A stretch of 64,000 nt of DNA from positions 62,001 through 126,000 of the forward strand of contig NZ_NJGV01000002.1 of the NCBI RefSeq assembly GCF_002213425.1. The letters are read 5' to 3'. Below are positions 38,135 through 47,964 of the stretch, piece after piece. The translations under genes and the position numbers were made by a program. The first letter of the stretch is position 1; each line of letters starts with the position of its first letter. Under the pieces are notes generated by a model. That model was not told the origin of the DNA. It ran no database searches and saw only the letters and a program-made list of their open reading frames with translations. This stretch comes from Herbaspirillum aquaticum (GTDB lineage: Bacteria > Pseudomonadota > Gammaproteobacteria > Burkholderiales > Burkholderiaceae_D).

Positions 38135-39477
38135 GCAACCAGCCTTGGAACGATGCAGTGCCGGAGGTACATCAGACTCCGGGATACTTCGTTCGTCGAA
38201 GTTTCTGGATGCTCATGCTTGTCATGTCGGTAATTCAGTTCACCGCAGCGTGGCTTTATCCCGCCACAAGCTTCGGGGGCACCGAGTCATTGATCACGGA
38301 AAAGGCACTTGGTGTTCCATTCCAGTATTTGTTGTGGCTGATGGTGCTCACCGGATTCTTTTTGCATACGACCGGCCAAGGGTTCGACTTCCTGATGCGT
38401 GTGTTGAAGCCTTGGCTGCCACTGATAGTGGTGGGCATCGTGGCATCTGTCTTCGGGGCGCAGCCATTCGTTTCGTTGCGTAGCATGATGTTGTGGATCT
38501 TGATGGCGTTGTCTGCTGCCATGGTTGTGGGTGAAATGCCGCCGAAGAAGGCGCTTGTGGCTCTAATGCGCGGGATGTTCGCAATCGTCCTTCTGTCAGT
38601 GGTGATGGCCTTGCTGGTTCCCAAGGTCGGCACTCAGTTGTACGGTACAAGTACAAAGGTGTGGCGCGGTGTATTTACACAAAAGAACCAGTTGGGATGG
38701 GTAGCGGCGCTGACGCTGATCATCGGTGGTACGTTAATCAGTCGCCAAAGCTGGCGTCTGCCGGCAGCGATGGTAGTCCTGGCCGCCGCTTGCCTGCTGG
38801 GTTCCGGGTCTAAGGGAGCGCTGGCGGCAACCATGCTCAGCATTGGCTACCTGTTCCTGATTCATCTGCTGCGCACCCGGGTGACTCCGGCATTGGGCGT
38901 GACGACGGTGATCGTGCTGACCATGTCGATTGCAGTTTTTGGCATCTTCATCTTGCCCCCGATTTTGTCTGCCCTGGGGCACGACCCCACGTTTTCTGGT
39001 CGTACTACCGTTTGGTCAGTCTATTTCAACTCCATGCTCAATACGCCGTTCATTGGAGAGGGACCAGGCGCCTATACTTCCTTGTCTGAACTTACTTCAC
39101 CACTCGCCATGCGGCTGGGAGAGTTGGGCGCTATCGTAACGCCTCACAATGCTTTTCTGGGCTCATTTGGGGACGGTGGTGTCCTCGGTTTCCTGGCCTT
39201 TTTCGGTGTTCTGTTTTATTTGGCTGTGGTAGCTCCATTCCTGCGTCAAGACCGCATCACGTTGACTTGCGCAGGAGTGGCAGCGTTCAACATGGTCCAC
39301 GGGATGGTCGAAACACACGAAGTGTTTGCTGCAGGGGTCGGTTGGTATTGCATGATTTTCTTGCGTGCAGTGACACTGCGCGAATTGGCGCGGGTCCCTG
39401 TTGCAAGGATTCAGACGACCCCGTTGGCTCGGAGCTCAAGTGGCCCCGGCACTCAGTCTCTTAAGAGGTTTCCATGA
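38119..39477 (+). CDS. O-antigen ligase/polymerase-family membrane protein (Wzy-like)
   Basis: 452 residues, about eleven membrane helices. Family signatures: VFTQKNQLGWVAALTL, LLGSGSKGALAATML and FSGRTTVWSVYFNSML before GEGPGAY. In this cluster it is the best candidate for the polymerase that joins repeat units. Starts inside the end of the GH16 gene and overlaps the next start by four bases. Confidence 0.88.
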   Translation: MSGKLSNQPWNDAVPEVHQTPGYFVRRSFWMLMLVMSVIQFTAAWLYPATSFGGTESLITEKALGVPFQYLLWLMVLTGFFLHTTGQGFDFLMRVLKPWLPLIVVGIVASVFGAQPFVSLRSMMLWILMALSAAMVVGEMPPKKALVALMRGMFAIVLLSVVMALLVPKVGTQLYGTSTKVWRGVFTQKNQLGWVAALTLIIGGTLISRQSWRLPAAMVVLAAACLLGSGSKGALAATMLSIGYLFLIHLLRTRVTPALGVTTVIVLTMSIAVFGIFILPPILSALGHDPTFSGRTTVWSVYFNSMLNTPFIGEGPGAYTSLSELTSPLAMRLGELGAIVTPHNAFLGSFGDGGVLGFLAFFGVLFYLAVVAPFLRQDRITLTCAGVAAFNMVHGMVETHEVFAAGVGWYCMIFLRAVTLRELARVPVARIQTTPLARSSSGPGTQSLKRFP

Positions 39478-40418
39478 GCATGCCTGAAACCATGCAGCTG
39501 CGTATCGTTATCGGAATTCCGACTTTCCGCCGTCCTGATTTGCTGCGTATCTTGCTCGACAGTTTGTTGCCGGAAATACAGGGCAGGGATGTCTATGTAG
39601 TGGTCGCAGACAATGATTGTGGTACCGAGGCGCAGGCCGTGGTAGCAGAATTTACTCAACATTGGCCTGTTGCTGAATGTATTCCCGTTCGCGAACGTGG
39701 TGTTGCGCAGGTGCGAAACGCCCTTGTTAGGCGTGCTGCTGAGGTCTGCCCAGAGTGGGACTGGCTCCTCATGCTTGACGACGATGGTCGTGTCACGCCC
39801 GGCTGGTTGGATCAGGTGCTGCAAACCGGGCAACGGTTTGACGCGCATCTGGTAGGCGGGCCTGTAGATGGCCTTTTGCCTGATAGCGCCAGTATCTTCG
39901 CTCGCAACAGTATCTTTGCCTCTCGCAAGCGCTGGCCTACCGGACTGGTGTCCACTCTGAACACTACTCAGAATCTTGCAGTGGCACGCAAGACAGTGGA
40001 TTTGATCGGAATTCCGCTGTTCCGCAACGAGTACGGCGCCTCCGGAGGTGAAGATTATGATTTGTTCCGGCGCGTGGCGCGCGCAAAGGGTCGCATCGCT
40101 TGGTGCGACGAGGCACTGGTAATTGAGCCTGCCCCCAGTGATCGGCTGACCTTCATTAGCCTGCTCAGGCGCTACGCCACAACAGGCGCCTACATGGTCC
40201 GCATTGATCGCTTCTACGACGGACTGCCGTCCACAAGTTGGAATGCCTGCAAAGGCCTTGCTGTATCTCTGCTGCGTACTGTGGCGGCGGCTGTCTTGAT
40301 GCGTCGGGATACTTGCGCCCGTTCAATCCTGGTGACCGCGCACTACTGTGGGCGTATCGCGGGATTAGCCGGAGCCAGGACGGCACGTTACGTTTCTTCA
40401 GAAGGAAAGAACTCATGA
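39474..40418 (+). CDS. family 2 glycosyltransferase A
   Basis: 314 residues, GT-A fold: IVIGIPTFRRPDLLRILLDS, and DXD-like LMLDDDGRVTPGWL. A late NEYGASGGEDYDLFRRV acid motif completes the site. No membrane domain. ATGAGCATG start overlaps the polymerase stop. A related gene follows, also overlapping by ATGA. Confidence 0.9.
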   Translation: MSMPETMQLRIVIGIPTFRRPDLLRILLDSLLPEIQGRDVYVVVADNDCGTEAQAVVAEFTQHWPVAECIPVRERGVAQVRNALVRRAAEVCPEWDWLLMLDDDGRVTPGWLDQVLQTGQRFDAHLVGGPVDGLLPDSASIFARNSIFASRKRWPTGLVSTLNTTQNLAVARKTVDLIGIPLFRNEYGASGGEDYDLFRRVARAKGRIAWCDEALVIEPAPSDRLTFISLLRRYATTGAYMVRIDRFYDGLPSTSWNACKGLAVSLLRTVAAAVLMRRDTCARSILVTAHYCGRIAGLAGARTARYVSSEGKNS

Positions 40419-41377
40419 GCACTATTGTGGAAAGTTCCAGTGCACCCTTGGTTGCGATCGGTCTGTGTACATACAAGCGTCGCGCAGGCTTGGAACGCCT
40501 GCTTGAGCATATTGCTGTAGCCGTGGCCACGCACGGCCAGCCGGTCACGGTCATCATCGCCGACAATGATGGCAGCGATCCGCTGGTAAAGGCTTCGGTG
40601 GAGGCGTTTTCGGCACGTAGCGGAATTGCGGTACGTTACTTGATCGAAGCGACCCCTGGGATTTCCGCCGCACGAAATGCGGTTTTCGACGAAGCCACCC
40701 GCTTGGGCGTGCGTTTTATGGCCATGATCGATGATGACGAATGGCCCGCTCCCGGCTGGCTCAAGGAATTGCTCAAGACCCAAGCGTCGGAGCAGGCGGC
40801 GATCGTCGGCGGGCCGGTACGACCGGTGTTTCCCGACAGTGCAGCGCATCTGCGCAAATACGCTCGCTATTGGTCGGTGCAGCGCCAGTTCTTGGAGGGC
40901 AAGCCCTTCGTTTTCTGCTCGTGCAACTTCCTCATCGACATGCAGGCCATCGCCAGCGAGCCGCGTCCGCTGTTCGACGAGAAGTTCGGATTGTCTGGTG
41001 GCGGCGATACCGTGTTCTTCCGCAAGCTTTTCCATCGTGGCCACCCCATGGCGTGGTCCGAGGACGCATGGATCCATGAAGAAGTCCCGCAATCGCGTGC
41101 CGGTTTCAAATGGATGCGCCAGCGTCGCTATCGTGTTGGCAATCATGCCGTACGCTGGGAAAGCGTGGGGGGCAATGGGATGCGCTCGCTGCTCAAGACC
41201 CTGGGTATCACGGCGCGCCTGCCGTTCTACCCTTTGTTCCGACGTGAACCTGAGTCACCCATGATCGGCTGGCTGCTGGAGTACGACAAGATTCGCGGCC
41301 GCTGGGCCTCCCATTTCGGCGACGTGTTCGTCGAATATGCACGCCCCGACGAACCGGGCCAGAAGTCATGCCGCTGA
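40415..41377 (+). CDS. family 2 glycosyltransferase B
   Basis: 320 residues, GT-A fold: VAIGLCTYKRRAGLERLLEH, AMIDDDEWPAPGWLKEL, and FDEKFGLSGGGDTVFFRKL. Its order of motifs mirrors the preceding gene, suggesting tandem duplication followed by divergence. GAAGGAAAG precedes the ATG. Adds a further sugar to the repeat unit; donor unknown. Confidence 0.9.
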   Translation: MSTIVESSSAPLVAIGLCTYKRRAGLERLLEHIAVAVATHGQPVTVIIADNDGSDPLVKASVEAFSARSGIAVRYLIEATPGISAARNAVFDEATRLGVRFMAMIDDDEWPAPGWLKELLKTQASEQAAIVGGPVRPVFPDSAAHLRKYARYWSVQRQFLEGKPFVFCSCNFLIDMQAIASEPRPLFDEKFGLSGGGDTVFFRKLFHRGHPMAWSEDAWIHEEVPQSRAGFKWMRQRRYRVGNHAVRWESVGGNGMRSLLKTLGITARLPFYPLFRREPESPMIGWLLEYDKIRGRWASHFGDVFVEYARPDEPGQKSCR

Positions 41378-41422
41378 GCATGGTTGTGCCAGCGGTCTGC
41401 CGTACCTACCGGAGCGCCTGCC

Positions 41423-42721
41423 ATGCTTGAGCGCCTCCACGCATTGCTCGACCGGCTGGAGAGCAAATTCCGCCTGCGCACCATCGTGGCGACGATGGTG
41501 CCCACCATCGGTGCGCTCGGACTGCAACTGGTGACCTTCGCGCTGACAGCGCGGGGCCTGGGTGTCGAGCAGTTCGGCCGATATACCGCCATCCTTGCCA
41601 TTGTGGCGGTGGGTGTCGAGCTCATCGGTATCGGTGGTGCTGACATGCTGGTGCGCTCCGTCTCGCGCGATCGCAGCAAATTCGCGCTGTATTACGGCAA
41701 CATGCTGTGCGCCATCGGGGTGACGTTGCCCTTGGCTGTTGCCATCGGTTCGTTTGTCGCGCTTGGGCTCTTGCATGTTGAGGTAGCGGCAGGTTTCGTT
41801 GCGCTGGCGCTGTTTGCCGAGATCGGCCTGGCGCGCGTATCGGCTTCCACCGAGCTGGTGATGGTTGCTTTCGGCCATACGGCCCGTGCAGGTTGGGTAC
41901 GCGTAGCCACGGTGGTGGCACGACTGCTGGTTGCACTGGTGTTCTTCGTCGTGCTGGGGCTGCGCGATCTTGATCAGTGGATCATCTGGCTGGCGGTGCA
42001 GTCGCTGGTGATGATGGCGATCTACGCCTGGCTGGCTGCCCACTTGTACGGCAAGCCGCAATGGGTGTTGCTGGTAGGGGAGATCCGCACCGGATTGATG
42101 TTCTGCATCAACCAGGGTTCGCGGGCCATGCAGGGCAATCTGGACCGCATGGTGTTGTCACGCTTTGCCGATGCCTTCGCCCTCGGGGTCTATGGCGCGG
42201 CCTCCCGCATCCTGCAATTGGGGCTGTTCCCGATGCAGGTGATGACGCGCATTTTTTATCCCAAGTTCTTCGTGCATGGGTCCAACGGCATTGCCGCCAG
42301 CCGCCGCTATGCGATCAAGGTGGCGCCTGCACTGTTCGGAACGGGGGTAGTGTCGGCCATTGCGGTAGCGGTCGCGGCGCTGTTTGCACCTACGGTGCTG
42401 GGCCATGATTTTGCCGGCAGCGTGCATACCACCATCGGCCTTGCGGCCTCCTTGCCCTTCATTGCCCTGCAATACGCAGCCGGTGATGCTCTCACCGGTG
42501 CCGGGCGGCAGGGGGTGCGGGCGAGCATTTACGGGTTTTCTGCCATCGGCTTCGGCTTCGTCTTGGTGGCAGGCGTACGGCTGGGTGGGGTGCCGGGTTT
42601 GATTGGTGCATTCGTGCTTGCACACTTCTTGCTGGCTGGGGTGTTATGGGCGGCGGCGTTCCTTTGCAAGGACCCGGCGCCCTATCCCGAGCGAGCCAAC
42701 ACAATAATCGGAGACAACTGA
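41423..42721 (+). CDS. polysaccharide flippase (Wzx-like)
   Basis: 432 residues, about twelve membrane helices. The N-terminus has TLGLQ-type MATE/Wzx features (PTIGALGLQLVTFALTARGL, EQFGRYTAILAIVAVGVELIG), and CINQGSRAMQGNLDRMVLSR opens the second half. It likely flips the lipid-linked repeat unit to the periplasm for the polymerase at 38119. GGAG lies eight bases before the ATG. Confidence 0.85.
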   Translation: MLERLHALLDRLESKFRLRTIVATMVPTIGALGLQLVTFALTARGLGVEQFGRYTAILAIVAVGVELIGIGGADMLVRSVSRDRSKFALYYGNMLCAIGVTLPLAVAIGSFVALGLLHVEVAAGFVALALFAEIGLARVSASTELVMVAFGHTARAGWVRVATVVARLLVALVFFVVLGLRDLDQWIIWLAVQSLVMMAIYAWLAAHLYGKPQWVLLVGEIRTGLMFCINQGSRAMQGNLDRMVLSRFADAFALGVYGAASRILQLGLFPMQVMTRIFYPKFFVHGSNGIAASRRYAIKVAPALFGTGVVSAIAVAVAALFAPTVLGHDFAGSVHTTIGLAASLPFIALQYAAGDALTGAGRQGVRASIYGFSAIGFGFVLVAGVRLGGVPGLIGAFVLAHFLLAGVLWAAAFLCKDPAPYPERANTIIGDN

Positions 42722-42787
42722 CCGCACTGGCCCTTGATGGCGAGGCGGATGTCCGTTTTACAGGTTCAAATTGGTGAAGGAAAAAAC

Positions 42788-44110
42788 ATGAAAATTACAG
42801 TCATTGGTACCGGCTATGTGGGGTTGGTGACCGGCACTTGCCTGGCGGAAATGGGCAACGACGTGATGTGCCTGGATCTGGATGAGAACAAGATCCGCAT
42901 CCTGCGCGAAGGCGGCATCCCGATCCACGAACCGGGCCTGCAGGACCTGGTTCACCGCAACGTTGCCGCAGGCCGGCTGCAGTTCACTACTGATATCGCC
43001 GAATCCGTGGTCTTCGGCGAACTGCAGTTCATTGCCGTGGGTACCCCGCCGGATGAGGACGGTTCGGCTGACCTCAAGTACGTGGTCTCGGCCGCCCGCA
43101 ATATCGGCAAATACATGACCGACTACAAGGTCGTCATCGACAAATCCACGGTACCTGTGGGCACCGGGGACAAGGTGCGTGCCGCCATCGCCGAAGAATT
43201 GGCTGCACGCAAGCTGGAGACACCTTTCGATGTGGTCTCCAATCCGGAATTCCTCAAGGAAGGCGCGGCGGTGGAAGACTTCATGCGTCCCGATCGCGTG
43301 GTCATTGGTGCCGACAGCGAGCGCGCCATCACGGTGATGCGTGAACTGTATGCGCCTTTCATCCGCAATCACGATCGCGTCATCGTGATGGATATCCGCT
43401 CCGCCGAGCTGACCAAGTACGCGGCCAATGCCATGCTGGCTACCCGCATCTCGTTCATGAATGAACTGGCCAACTTGGCTGATGACCTCGGCGCCGACAT
43501 CGAACAGATCCGTGTGGGCATCGGTTCCGATCCCCGCATCGGTTTCCATTTCCTATATCCCGGATGCGGTTACGGCGGCTCCTGCTTCCCCAAGGATGTG
43601 CAGGCCTTGATCCGCACGGCAGAGGAGAGCGGCCGGCGCCTGAAGGTGCTCAATGCGGTCGAGGAAGCCAACGATGCCCAGAAGCACGTGCTGCTCGACA
43701 AGATCCGCTCACGCTTCGGCAGCGATCTCAAAGGCAAGGTGTTCGCGGTGTGGGGCTTGGCGTTCAAGCCCAATACCGACGACATGCGCGAGGCCTCCAG
43801 CCGCGTGATCATCGAAGGCCTGTGGGAGATGGGCGCACGCGTGCGTGCTTATGACCCGGTGGCCATGGACGAGACTCGCCGCATCTATGGCAACGATGAC
43901 CGTCTGTCCTATGCGAGCTCGCACCAGGATGCCCTCACCGGTGCCGATGCCCTGGTGATCGTGACGGAGTGGAAGGAATTCCGCGTGCCCAATTTCGACG
44001 TGATCAAGAGCAGCCTGAAGCAGCCGGTGATCTTCGATGGCCGCAACCTCTACGTCCCTGCGCAGATGCGCAAGCGCGGCATCGAGTATTTCGCCATCGG
44101 CCGCCGCTGA
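42788..44110 (+). CDS. ugd: UDP-glucose 6-dehydrogenase
   Basis: 440 residues: NAD-binding [31 protein letters not shown], and catalytic Cys266 in [12 protein letters not shown]-terminal UDP-binding domain ([18 protein letters not shown]) completes it. Makes UDP-glucuronate from UDP-glucose, implying an acidic sugar in the polymer. Confidence 0.96.
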   Translation: MKITVIGTGYVGLVTGTCLAEMGNDVMCLDLDENKIRILREGGIPIHEPGLQDLVHRNVAAGRLQFTTDIAESVVFGELQFIAVGTPPDEDGSADLKYVVSAARNIGKYMTDYKVVIDKSTVPVGTGDKVRAAIAEELAARKLETPFDVVSNPEFLKEGAAVEDFMRPDRVVIGADSERAITVMRELYAPFIRNHDRVIVMDIRSAELTKYAANAMLATRISFMNELANLADDLGADIEQIRVGIGSDPRIGFHFLYPGCGYGGSCFPKDVQALIRTAEESGRRLKVLNAVEEANDAQKHVLLDKIRSRFGSDLKGKVFAVWGLAFKPNTDDMREASSRVIIEGLWEMGARVRAYDPVAMDETRRIYGNDDRLSYASSHQDALTGADALVIVTEWKEFRVPNFDVIKSSLKQPVIFDGRNLYVPAQMRKRGIEYFAIGRR

Positions 44111-44184
44111 TTGGCATGGTCCGCGTAGCCGCTCGGTTGCGTGGACCGATAACACCTCACTGAAAACAAAAAGGATAACGCGAT

Positions 44185-45321
44185 ATGAAGGCCATGATTC
44201 TGGCAGCAGGCAAGGGCACGCGGGTGCGTCCCCTGACCTACGATCTGCCCAAACCGATGATCCCCATCCTGGGCAAGCCGGTGATGGAGTACCTGGTGGA
44301 GCACCTCGTCAAGTACGGCATCCTCGACATCATGGTCAACGTCAGTTATCTCCACGAAAAGATCGAGCAGTATTTCGGCGAAGGCCAGCGTTTCGGTGCG
44401 CGCATCGGTTACTCCTTCGAAGGGTATCTGGACGACCAGGGCGAGGTGCATCCCCATCCCATCGGTTCGGCTGGCGGCATGAAAAAGATCCAGGAATTTG
44501 GCGGTTTCTTCGACGAAACCACCCTGGTCATCTGCGGTGATGCGCTGATCGACCTGGATATTCAGTCGGCGCTGTTCGAGCATCGCCGCAAGGGTGCCCT
44601 GGTCAGCGTGATCACCAAGGAAGTGGCGGCCGACCAGGTGTCCAGCTACGGCATCGTAGTCGCCGACGAAGAGGGACGAGTGCAATCGTTCCAAGAGAAG
44701 CCGCGCCAGGAAGACGCGCTGTCCAATCTGGCCAGCACCGGTATCTACATCATGGAGCCGGAAGTGCTGAACCTCATTCCCAGCAATACGGTGTTCGACA
44801 TTGGCTCGGATCTGTTCCCGCTGCTGGTGGAGAAGAAAGTGCCGTTCTATGCCCAGAAGCGTTTCTTCAACTGGATCGACATCGGCAACGTCACCGATTT
44901 CTGGTCGGTTCTGCAAAGTGTTTTGAGTGGCAAGGTCGCGCAGATGTACGTTCCTGGTACCCAGATCGACGATGGCTTGTGGGTGGGTCTCAACACGCGC
45001 ATCGACCGCGAAGGTACTGTCATTGAAGGACCGGTCTACATTGGCGCCGGTACCCATGTGGAAGCCGGCAGCCGTATCGTGGGCCCGACCTGGATTGGCC
45101 ACGGCAGCCACATCTGTGCAGGCTCCGAAGTGGTGCGCAGTGTGCTGTTCGAATATACTCGCACCGCTCCTGGAACCAAGGTGGAGAACTCGGTGGTATG
45201 CGGCGATTACAGCGTGACCCATGACGGCCAGATGCGCCACATTTCGGAGTTCCAGGACAATCACTGGAATGACGCCCGGGATCGCCGCGTCAAGCAGCGT
45301 GATCCCGGCGCCGGCCAGTGA
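44185..45321 (+). CDS. sugar-phosphate nucleotidyltransferase with LbH tail
   Basis: 378 residues. The N-terminal pyrophosphorylase domain has ILAAGKGTRVRPLTYDLPKP, VICGDALIDLD and FQEKPRQEDAL. A left-handed beta-helix tail follows from about 255 (TVIEGPVYIGAGTHVEAGSR). It resembles GDP-mannose/glucose-1-phosphate pyrophosphorylases; the exact NTP and sugar cannot be read off. AAGGATAAC before the ATG. Lies 23 bases before manC. Confidence 0.9.
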   Translation: MKAMILAAGKGTRVRPLTYDLPKPMIPILGKPVMEYLVEHLVKYGILDIMVNVSYLHEKIEQYFGEGQRFGARIGYSFEGYLDDQGEVHPHPIGSAGGMKKIQEFGGFFDETTLVICGDALIDLDIQSALFEHRRKGALVSVITKEVAADQVSSYGIVVADEEGRVQSFQEKPRQEDALSNLASTGIYIMEPEVLNLIPSNTVFDIGSDLFPLLVEKKVPFYAQKRFFNWIDIGNVTDFWSVLQSVLSGKVAQMYVPGTQIDDGLWVGLNTRIDREGTVIEGPVYIGAGTHVEAGSRIVGPTWIGHGSHICAGSEVVRSVLFEYTRTAPGTKVENSVVCGDYSVTHDGQMRHISEFQDNHWNDARDRRVKQRDPGAGQ

Positions 45322-45344
45322 TAACAAGATACCTTGAGGAAAAC

Positions 45345-46763
45345 ATGAAAATCTATCCCATCATTCTTTCTGGCGGCTCCGGCACACGGCTGTGGCCACT
45401 GTCGCGCGCGGCCCTGCCCAAGCAGCTCATTTCGGTAGTGGGTGAGCGCACCATGCTGCAGGAGACGGTGGCACGAGTGAGCGACTGGCCCGAGATCATG
45501 CCGCCGCTGTTCGTGTGCGGCAACGATCACCGCTTCATGGTGGCTGAACAGATGCGTGCCATCGGCGTGAAGCCGCTGGCCATCGTGCTCGAACCCACGG
45601 GCAAGAATACCGCCCCGGCGGTAGCTGCGGCCGCGCACCTGCTGCGTCAGCGCGATCCGGATGCGGTCATGCTGGTACTGGCGGCAGACCATGTGATCAC
45701 CAATGTCCCTGCTTTCCATGAGGCCGTCTCGCGGGCTGCCGAAGCGGTGGCGGGAGGGGCACTGGCCACTTTCGGGATCCTGCCGTCGGCCCCGGAGACC
45801 GGCTACGGCTACATCCGTCGTGGTGAAGCGGTGGCAGGGGTGAGCAGCGCCTATGTCGTCGACAAATTCGTGGAAAAGCCGGACCTGGCCACGGCCGAGC
45901 ACTTCCTGGCCGATGGTGGATATTCGTGGAACAGCGGCATGTTCCTTTTCAAGGCCGCTGATTTCCTTGACGAGTTGCAGGCCTATCGTCCTGACATCGC
46001 CGATCCGGTCGCCCAGGCGGTCGCGAAAGGATATGAAGATCTGGACTTCTGCCGCCTGGATCCGGCCAGTTTCGAAGCCACTCCTTCCGAATCCATCGAT
46101 TACGCCGTGATGGAAAAGACGCGCCGTGCGGTCGTGGTGCTTGCCGATATCGGCTGGAGCGACGTGGGCTCGTGGAGCGCATTGTGGGCAGTGCAGGAAA
46201 GTGATGAGAACGGCAACGTCCAGCGCGGCGACGTTCACCTGCAGGATGTCACCAACACGCTGGTGCGTGCTGAAAGCCGCTTGGTATCGGCATTGGGCGT
46301 GGATGACCTGATCATTGTCGAGACGGACGATGCGGTGCTGGTGGCGCACAAGGACAAGGTGCAGGATGTCAAGAAAGTGGTCGATCAACTCAAGGCCCAG
46401 GGCCGTACCGAGCCGATCCATCACAAGCGCGTCTATCGTCCATGGGGCAGTTATGAAAGTGTGGCGTCGGGGGAGCGTTTCCAGGTCAAGCGCATCATCG
46501 TCAAGCCGGGCGAGAAGCTGTCGCTGCAGATGCATCATCACCGTGCCGAGCACTGGGTGGTCGTGAGCGGCACAGCTCTGGTCACCCGCGGCGAGGAAGT
46601 TAAACTGCTCAGCGAAAATGAATCGATCTACCTGCCCATTGGCGTGACCCATCGCCTGGAGAACCCGGGCAAGCTGCCGCTGCACCTCATCGAGGTGCAG
46701 TCCGGCAGCTACCTTGGGGAAGATGACATCGTCCGGTTTGAGGATGTCTACAAGCGGGTTTAA
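45345..46763 (+). CDS. manC: mannose-1-phosphate guanylyltransferase / mannose-6-phosphate isomerase
   Basis: 472 residues: N-terminal GMP domain (LSGGSGTRLWPLSRAALPKQ, FVEKPDLATAEHFL, NSGMFLFKA) and C-terminal type II isomerase cupin (RPWGSYESVASGERFQVKR, LQMHHHRAEHWVVVSG). It supplies GDP-mannose. GAGGAAAA before the ATG. Last gene of the EPS block on this strand. Confidence 0.95.
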   Translation: MKIYPIILSGGSGTRLWPLSRAALPKQLISVVGERTMLQETVARVSDWPEIMPPLFVCGNDHRFMVAEQMRAIGVKPLAIVLEPTGKNTAPAVAAAAHLLRQRDPDAVMLVLAADHVITNVPAFHEAVSRAAEAVAGGALATFGILPSAPETGYGYIRRGEAVAGVSSAYVVDKFVEKPDLATAEHFLADGGYSWNSGMFLFKAADFLDELQAYRPDIADPVAQAVAKGYEDLDFCRLDPASFEATPSESIDYAVMEKTRRAVVVLADIGWSDVGSWSALWAVQESDENGNVQRGDVHLQDVTNTLVRAESRLVSALGVDDLIIVETDDAVLVAHKDKVQDVKKVVDQLKAQGRTEPIHHKRVYRPWGSYESVASGERFQVKRIIVKPGEKLSLQMHHHRAEHWVVVSGTALVTRGEEVKLLSENESIYLPIGVTHRLENPGKLPLHLIEVQSGSYLGEDDIVRFEDVYKRV

Positions 46764-47370
46764 GAGGCAAGAACGGCACGGCTGAACCCGCTGCGAAGCA
46801 GGTTCTGTCCGGAGTGTATGTGCAATGCCGACGTTACCATCTCCGGTAGCAGCGGCAATACCCTTGCTACGGACTAATGATCTGGTTTGTTCATTGCCCG
46901 TCGGGGTGGGGCATATCAGCTAGTAAATTCAGTCCTGATATTCATGGCGCACACTGGCGGCTTGCGCTATTTTTATTTCATGTTGCCGAGTCGGCCTGCT
47001 CGCTCTTCACATGGTGCTTCTCATTGGTTGAGAAGTCACGGCTATCTCTTCAATTCGTGGTGACCAGTTCTTCATCATCAGCGGGATCGTGATTTATTGT
47101 GAATTCCAGCGCTCGGTGTCCTTTAGTGTCCGACTGTTCGGGGCAATTCTGTATATGCATCACATCCAGGCAATCTATTTTGGTGCTGGCGTGCTGATTG
47201 CGTCCGTTTTTTCACTTCGTAATCCAACGCCGTCGAGCTTTTTCGCTGGTTGTTGACAATCCTTCGCCGCGACATTTAATGTCGGGGCCGCACCCCGGTG
47301 GGGCCAGAAACTGCCTGCACGCAACGCAACAGCGCTGAATTGACCGATCTCAGGAGAGCGGTGAGGACAA
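46764..47370. other. 607-base intergenic region, no gene seen
   Basis: Between manC and the terminator of the convergent PEP-CTERM gene. Third-position bias is absent in all frames, and short frames have no ribosome sites. One imperfect inverted repeat (GTAGCA...TGCTAC, near 46853-46885) has no T-run. Nothing supportable was found. Confidence 0.5.
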
Positions 47371-47398
47371 AAAAACGCCCGATTACTCGGGCGTTTTC
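47371..47398 (-). terminator. intrinsic terminator of the PEP-CTERM-like gene
   Basis: AAAACGCCCGA (47372-47382) with TCGGGCGTTTT (47387-47397) and a TTAC loop. Read on the minus strand, a run of seven T follows, 20 bases after the gene's stop. Confidence 0.88.
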
Positions 47399-47418
47399 GG
47401 GGCTCGGAGTGCTGAGGC

Positions 47419-47964
47419 TCAGGCAGCGGCCATTGCCGAAGGGGCAAAGGACTTGCCATCTTCCTTGCGGCGACGGCGCGAAGCGATCAAGCCTACGAGA
47501 GCCAATCCACCCAGCATCATGGCGGTGGACGACGCTTCAGGCACGGGCGAGGTCAGATCCAGCGAACCGCCGTAGCTGCCCTTGCCGGTGACCTTCAGTG
47601 CATAGCTGCCTGCGCTCAGGCTGGTGGCATCGATGGCGAAGGTGGTAACGGTCTTGTTGCCAAGGGTGTTGGTGTACTTGGTACTGCCAATGGTGGTGTT
47701 GTCGGCCAGGTTTTGCAGCACGAAGGTCTGTACGCCGCCATTAGTGGTGGTGACGAAGGTTGCAGTGATCGATGCGGACAGGTCCTTCACGCTGGTGATG
47801 GTGAAGTTGTAGACGTCGCTGAAGCTTTGGTTGGCTGCATAGTTGAGCGAGGGGATGGCGGCGCTACCTTTGGTGACATCCAAGGTGAACGTGGTTGCAT
47901 TGGCAGAACCGGCAGCCATTGCGAGGGCCAGGGAGATGGCAGATGTGACGAGCAGCTTTTTCAT
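47419..47964 (-). CDS. secreted protein with variant PEP-CTERM signal
   Basis: 181 residues. Signal peptide to about GSANA. The mature part is Thr/Ser-rich with FSDVYNFTITSVKDLSASI, reminiscent of FxDxA-type PEP-CTERM proteins. The C-terminus has the sorting layout (PVPEASS, hydrophobic helix, SRRRRK) but with Ala where the last Pro of PEP stands, and 14 residues after the basic cluster instead of the usual few. AAAAGGA before the ATG at 47964. A likely, not certain, exosortase substrate. Transcribed towards the EPS block. Confidence 0.82.
   Translation of the reverse strand: MKKLLVTSAISLALAMAAGSANATTFTLDVTKGSAAIPSLNYAANQSFSDVYNFTITSVKDLSASITATFVTTTNGGVQTFVLQNLADNTTIGSTKYTNTLGNKTVTTFAIDATSLSAGSYALKVTGKGSYGGSLDLTSPVPEASSTAMMLGGLALVGLIASRRRRKEDGKSFAPSAMAAA

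Noticed and set aside
46850-46890. Inverted repeat downstream of manC as a terminator
   Set aside because: Imperfect stem with no T-run on either strand.
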